In this document: positions 61,076-64,000 of the stretch, one piece after another
Position numbering within the stretch: the stretch's first letter is position 1
How the letters are laid out: each line of letters opens with the position of its first letter
Origin: Erigeron canadensis
Lineage: Eukaryota; Streptophyta; Magnoliopsida; Asterales; Asteraceae
Assembly: GCF_010389155.1 (NCBI RefSeq)
Contig: NC_057768.1
Coordinates: 47,099,633-47,163,632 of the forward strand
DNA: 64,000 nucleotides
Direction: 5' to 3'
Made by a program: the position numbers and the translations under genes
The notes under the pieces: generated by a model
What the model saw: the letters and a program-made list of their open reading frames with translations, nothing else
What the model was told of the DNA's origin: nothing
The model's database searches: none

Positions 61076-61842
61076 AAATAAAATAAAACATTAATTAAAT
61101 ATTGATTTTGCGGTGGAGTTTGTGAGGGTATAATTGAAAATTTTGTCCTTATTATTTTAATATTTTAGGCTACCTAGCTTCTGTTATATACATTTAAAAC
61201 AAATAGACTTGCTAACTTTGATAATACTTTATATCAAAGTAAGAGAAGATTCTTCTGAAAAATGAGTGGGTTAATAGCTCAGAGTTTAAAGAAGTTTTTC
61301 TGTAAAATCGTGAATTTAAAGAGTGCCAAGTAAAAATCTAAGAGGATAAAACTTTCTTCTAATATACGAGTATAATTTTCGTGTTTTTAATCAGATTATT
61401 AAAAAGTTTTTTTTCTTATTAAATATTGAGTGAAAGACTCTTTAACATGAACTTAATTAAGACAAATACTATATTAGGTCCAAGTCATGTAAACTGGGCC
61501 ATTAAAAAAGAAGAAGCCACGCAATTAACTCGTCTAGTCGCGCCGAACATATATATACTGTATTCGATAAGTGTGAAGATTAGAAGAGGACGCTAAATGA
61601 GTGATGAACATGAAAGACACATACTATCAAACCAAATGAAAACAAACAGAATAAAGAGATGCTTATGACACTGTAAATTTAGAACTGGATGCAATATACG
61701 GATCAACTATGTGCAAACTACAAAGTAAATTGTTTTGCGAAAGTCTAAAACTTTATAAAACTTTGGTGCCATTTTAATTTTATTAAATCTTCATACAATC
61801 ATACTTTCCAGTATGTATATGTATATTACATTACATATATAA
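61076..61842. other. Intergenic, no gene seen
   Basis: AT-rich. No gene recognised. Confidence 0.4.
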
Positions 61843-63730
61843 GGGTGGGGGGAGAGCTTCCCTGCTCCTCCCCTCCCCTCCCTGATTTTTCTTCTCCTTC
61901 CCCTCCCCTCCCCGAAACCTAGGAGCACTTCACCACCTCTCCCCTCCCCTCCTCACCCTTTTCTATTTAATTTCATTTCTATTTATTTTTAAAACTAAAA
62001 CATTTTTATTTAATAAACTAAAACTAATACAACTTAAAAACACAAATAAAACACATAATCTTATTCAAACATACGAAAATAAGTAAATCATAAAACTTAA
62101 TCAACATAAACATACAACTAAGGCGTCGGTCATCCGTACTGCTCACAAAGGGCGCGTTTCTGCGCCAAAACCATCTCCAACATCGGCCCGCTGAGGTGAT
62201 CGTGTGGCCTGATCACGAAGTCCATATCATTCTGTCGCTGCTGACTCTGGACCATCCGTGTCATCTCCTCCTCCCGTTTCCTCCTAGCCTCCTCCGCCGC
62301 CATATAGCTATCCATCATCGCCTTCTGCATCTGCATCTTCTCCTCCCGAGCTCGTTTTTTATCCTCATTGTCGCATTTCAACTCTGCGACCATCTTCAAG
62401 AACTCCTCAGATGTAGTAGAGGCGGAAGGAGTAGCCTGCTTACCCTTAGCTTTACGGCGGGGTGGCACGGGTCTAGCCTGATGTACTGGTGCATCATCCA
62501 TGTCGTTCCCTCCCTCCTCTTCTTGCTTCAAGTGGTCCTTATTCAAGTCAATATGGACCGACGGCTCCCCTGATGAACGTACATGGACAGACCCTTCCGT
62601 TCTTGCCCTTTTGCTACCCGACTCCTCACAAATCCCCTCCAAAGTAAGAACCTCTGACCATTTCGGTCCTCTCCTCAAAACCTGCCACGCCTCTACATGC
62701 GGAAACCCGGACTTGTTATTGTATTTCCGCATATACAATGCCACGGCCGCCTTAAACACATCCTCGTCACTTTGGCCACTCGACATCTTACTTTTCTTCA
62801 CATTGTAAATACCACAAAAACCCGACACCTTATGCTTCAAATCCTTCCATTTCGACTGACACATTTCAGGGGTACGTCCCGACTCACGGTTCAAGTGTGA
62901 GTCCAACTGAAACTTCACCTTCTTCCAAAACGAACCCGCCGTTTGGGCGTTTCCGACGTATGGATCCTCAGAAACGTTTAACCAAGCTTTTGCCAAACAC
63001 GCCTCTTCATCCTTCCCCCAATTTCGACACTCTCTTTTACCTTTAACCGAGACTTGGGTCTCGGGTATTGCTTCCACCTCTTCCTCCTCCACGTCTTCTT
63101 CTTCTTCTTCTTCATCTTGAACCTGCTGAGTCGCGAAGTGTGATGATGAACCACCCGCGAAACCCGAAAACCCGGTTTGAGTTTCATTCGCAAAACCCGA
63201 AAACCCGATATTCGGTTGAACACTTGACGGGACAGAATCGAAAAACAATGGATCCATACTATTCAAGAAATCTTCAACACGTTGTGGCCTATACACATCT
63301 TCAGCCGTATTTTTTTGCGAAGGAGGAGGTGACATAATATCGCGATTGTTTAGCGGTGGCACGTTTCTACGTTTTTTGGGTAGATTTGAGTAAGTGGGTT
63401 CTTTTGGTTTCTTCCCCCTATTCATTTTTGAGGGTTTAGATGGATGAATTGTTTGAAAAAAAAAAATAAAGAAGAAAGAATGGAGGATGTAGTTCGGCAG
63501 AAAGAAAAGAAGAAAAAAAATGAGGAAGAAAAGAGAAAGAGAAGAGAAAAAGTAGGGGGCCCACGTTTTTTTTATTTTAATTTTTTTTGTAACGGTCAAA
63601 TACTCCGGCACCCAAACCGACACCACGGTGCTCAGTCCGCTCCCCACCCAACCGGTACCGGGGGGTCGGGGCGGTGTGCCATCCTGTACCGGCCCGGTAC
63701 CGGTCCGTGCCTATACCCACTTCGTGCACC
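61843..63730 (-). mobile_element. PIF/Harbinger-type element carrying only ORF1
   Basis: The element lies between TAA at 61840-61842 and TAA at 63731-63733, the usual target. Ends are GGGTG... and ...CACCC, with weak inversion beyond five bases (GGGTGGGGGG against GGGTGCACGA). It contains the Myb/SANT-like gene at 62130-63425 and no DDE transposase, so it would need one in trans. The GC-rich end at 63600-63730 (GGTACCGG repeats) resembles the element at 16653-16782. Confidence 0.7.
62130..63425 (-). CDS. Harbinger ORF1: Myb/SANT-like DNA-binding protein
   Basis: A 431-residue frame started at 63425 (MNRGKKPKEPTYSNL) rather than at the longer ORF start 74 codons upstream, because that extension is a Phe/Leu-rich read-through of non-coding DNA. 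It has an N-terminal Gly/Ser-rich part, an acidic tract EEEEEEDVEEEE, a Myb/SANT-like domain (RNWGKDEEACLAKAWLNVSE ... FWKKVKFQLDSHL ... SKWKDLKHKVSGF), then NKSGFPHVEAWQVLRRGPKW, a basic PRRKAKGKQ segment and a Lys/Glu/Arg coiled-coil tail (EFLKMVAEL...EEARRKREEEMTRM). This is the companion protein of plant PIF/Harbinger transposons, related to the NAM-associated C-terminal domain; databases often misname it 'glutathione S-transferase T3-like'. It helps the transposase bind DNA. The frame is intact; the role is inferred from the family. Confidence 0.85.
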   Translation of the reverse strand: MNRGKKPKEPTYSNLPKKRRNVPPLNNRDIMSPPPSQKNTAEDVYRPQRVEDFLNSMDPLFFDSVPSSVQPNIGFSGFANETQTGFSGFAGGSSSHFATQQVQDEEEEEEDVEEEEVEAIPETQVSVKGKRECRNWGKDEEACLAKAWLNVSEDPYVGNAQTAGSFWKKVKFQLDSHLNRESGRTPEMCQSKWKDLKHKVSGFCGIYNVKKSKMSSGQSDEDVFKAAVALYMRKYNNKSGFPHVEAWQVLRRGPKWSEVLTLEGICEESGSKRARTEGSVHVRSSGEPSVHIDLNKDHLKQEEEGGNDMDDAPVHQARPVPPRRKAKGKQATPSASTTSEEFLKMVAELKCDNEDKKRAREEKMQMQKAMMDSYMAAEEARRKREEEMTRMVQSQQRQNDMDFVIRPHDHLSGPMLEMVLAQKRALCEQYG

Positions 63731-64000
63731 CTAAAGACAACCCCATATTTACTGTCATAGCTTAGTTAGCCTAGCAAACTTTGATACTTGACATAAATGT
63801 CACGGTAATAATGATTTATGTACATACACATATCAAAAAGAAAAATTAGAACGTAGGTCATTCAGATCTGTTTCTGTCACTACATACGACACAATACTAA
63901 CTATAAATCAAAGTTATAAGATGTGAATGCTGTTATTAATTTAGTGTAATTAAGGGATATGGCTATAACACTTGGAAATGAGTTTGGAAGTACGTATACA
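63731..64000. other. Intergenic, no gene seen
   Basis: AT-rich. Nothing recognised; the window ends here. Confidence 0.4.

Noticed and set aside
63426..63647. N-terminal extension of the Harbinger ORF1 (Phe/Leu-rich, membrane-like)
   Set aside because: Encoded by poly-A/T and TIR-proximal DNA; a good start lies at 63425 and the family does not have such a segment.

Overview
The window is 64 kb of AT-rich plant nuclear DNA. It holds intron-containing and intronless plant genes (MYC2-type bHLH, PYR/PYL ABA receptor, plant-type ubiquitin protease, glycine-rich wall protein) and many plant transposon families. A eudicot is clear; an asterid or Asteraceae source is only a guess. There are no operons, CRISPR arrays or rRNA genes, and I recognised no tRNA gene.

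Layout. 0-2 kb: a long-terminal-inverted-repeat element holding an LTR-like block with a GC-rich minisatellite. 5.7-9.6 kb: a glycine-rich protein gene on the minus strand and, facing it tail to tail, a broken paralogue that keeps its promoter and C-terminus. 10.8-11.7 kb: a hAT-type element with a solo LTR nested in it. 12.4-15.9 kb: an eight-exon UBP20/21-like deubiquitinase on the minus strand. 16-28 kb: gene-poor, with hAT elements, foldback MITEs, a SINE, dispersed repeats and LTR fragments. 28.8-30.7 kb: an intronless MYC2-like gene. 31-38.5 kb: CACTA MITE, MULE-type foldbacks, Harbinger MITEs and SINEs. 38.9-43.3 kb: a degenerate but boundary-complete Ty1/copia element. 43.9-44.2 kb: a probable small unknown gene. 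50.9-54.1 kb: a candidate Helitron carrying two aconitase exon fragments. 55-59 kb: hairpin-ended repeats, a foldback MITE and a MULE just downstream of a TATA-plus-ATG gene start. 60.3-60.9 kb: an intronless PYR1/PYL1-like ABA receptor. 61.8-63.7 kb: a PIF/Harbinger element carrying only the Myb/SANT-like ORF.

The host genes are not an operon. MYC2 (jasmonate), PYR1/PYL1 (ABA) and UBP (ubiquitin recycling) all belong to hormone and stress signalling in general, but nothing here shows that they are co-regulated. Most of the sequence is transposon-derived. For many elements I could read both termini and the target-site duplications, which are given in the entries. I saw no clearly novel biological system. 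The most interesting items are the Helitron with aconitase fragments, the inverted GRP pair with one broken copy, and two LTR-like blocks sharing a GC box that has become a minisatellite in one of them.
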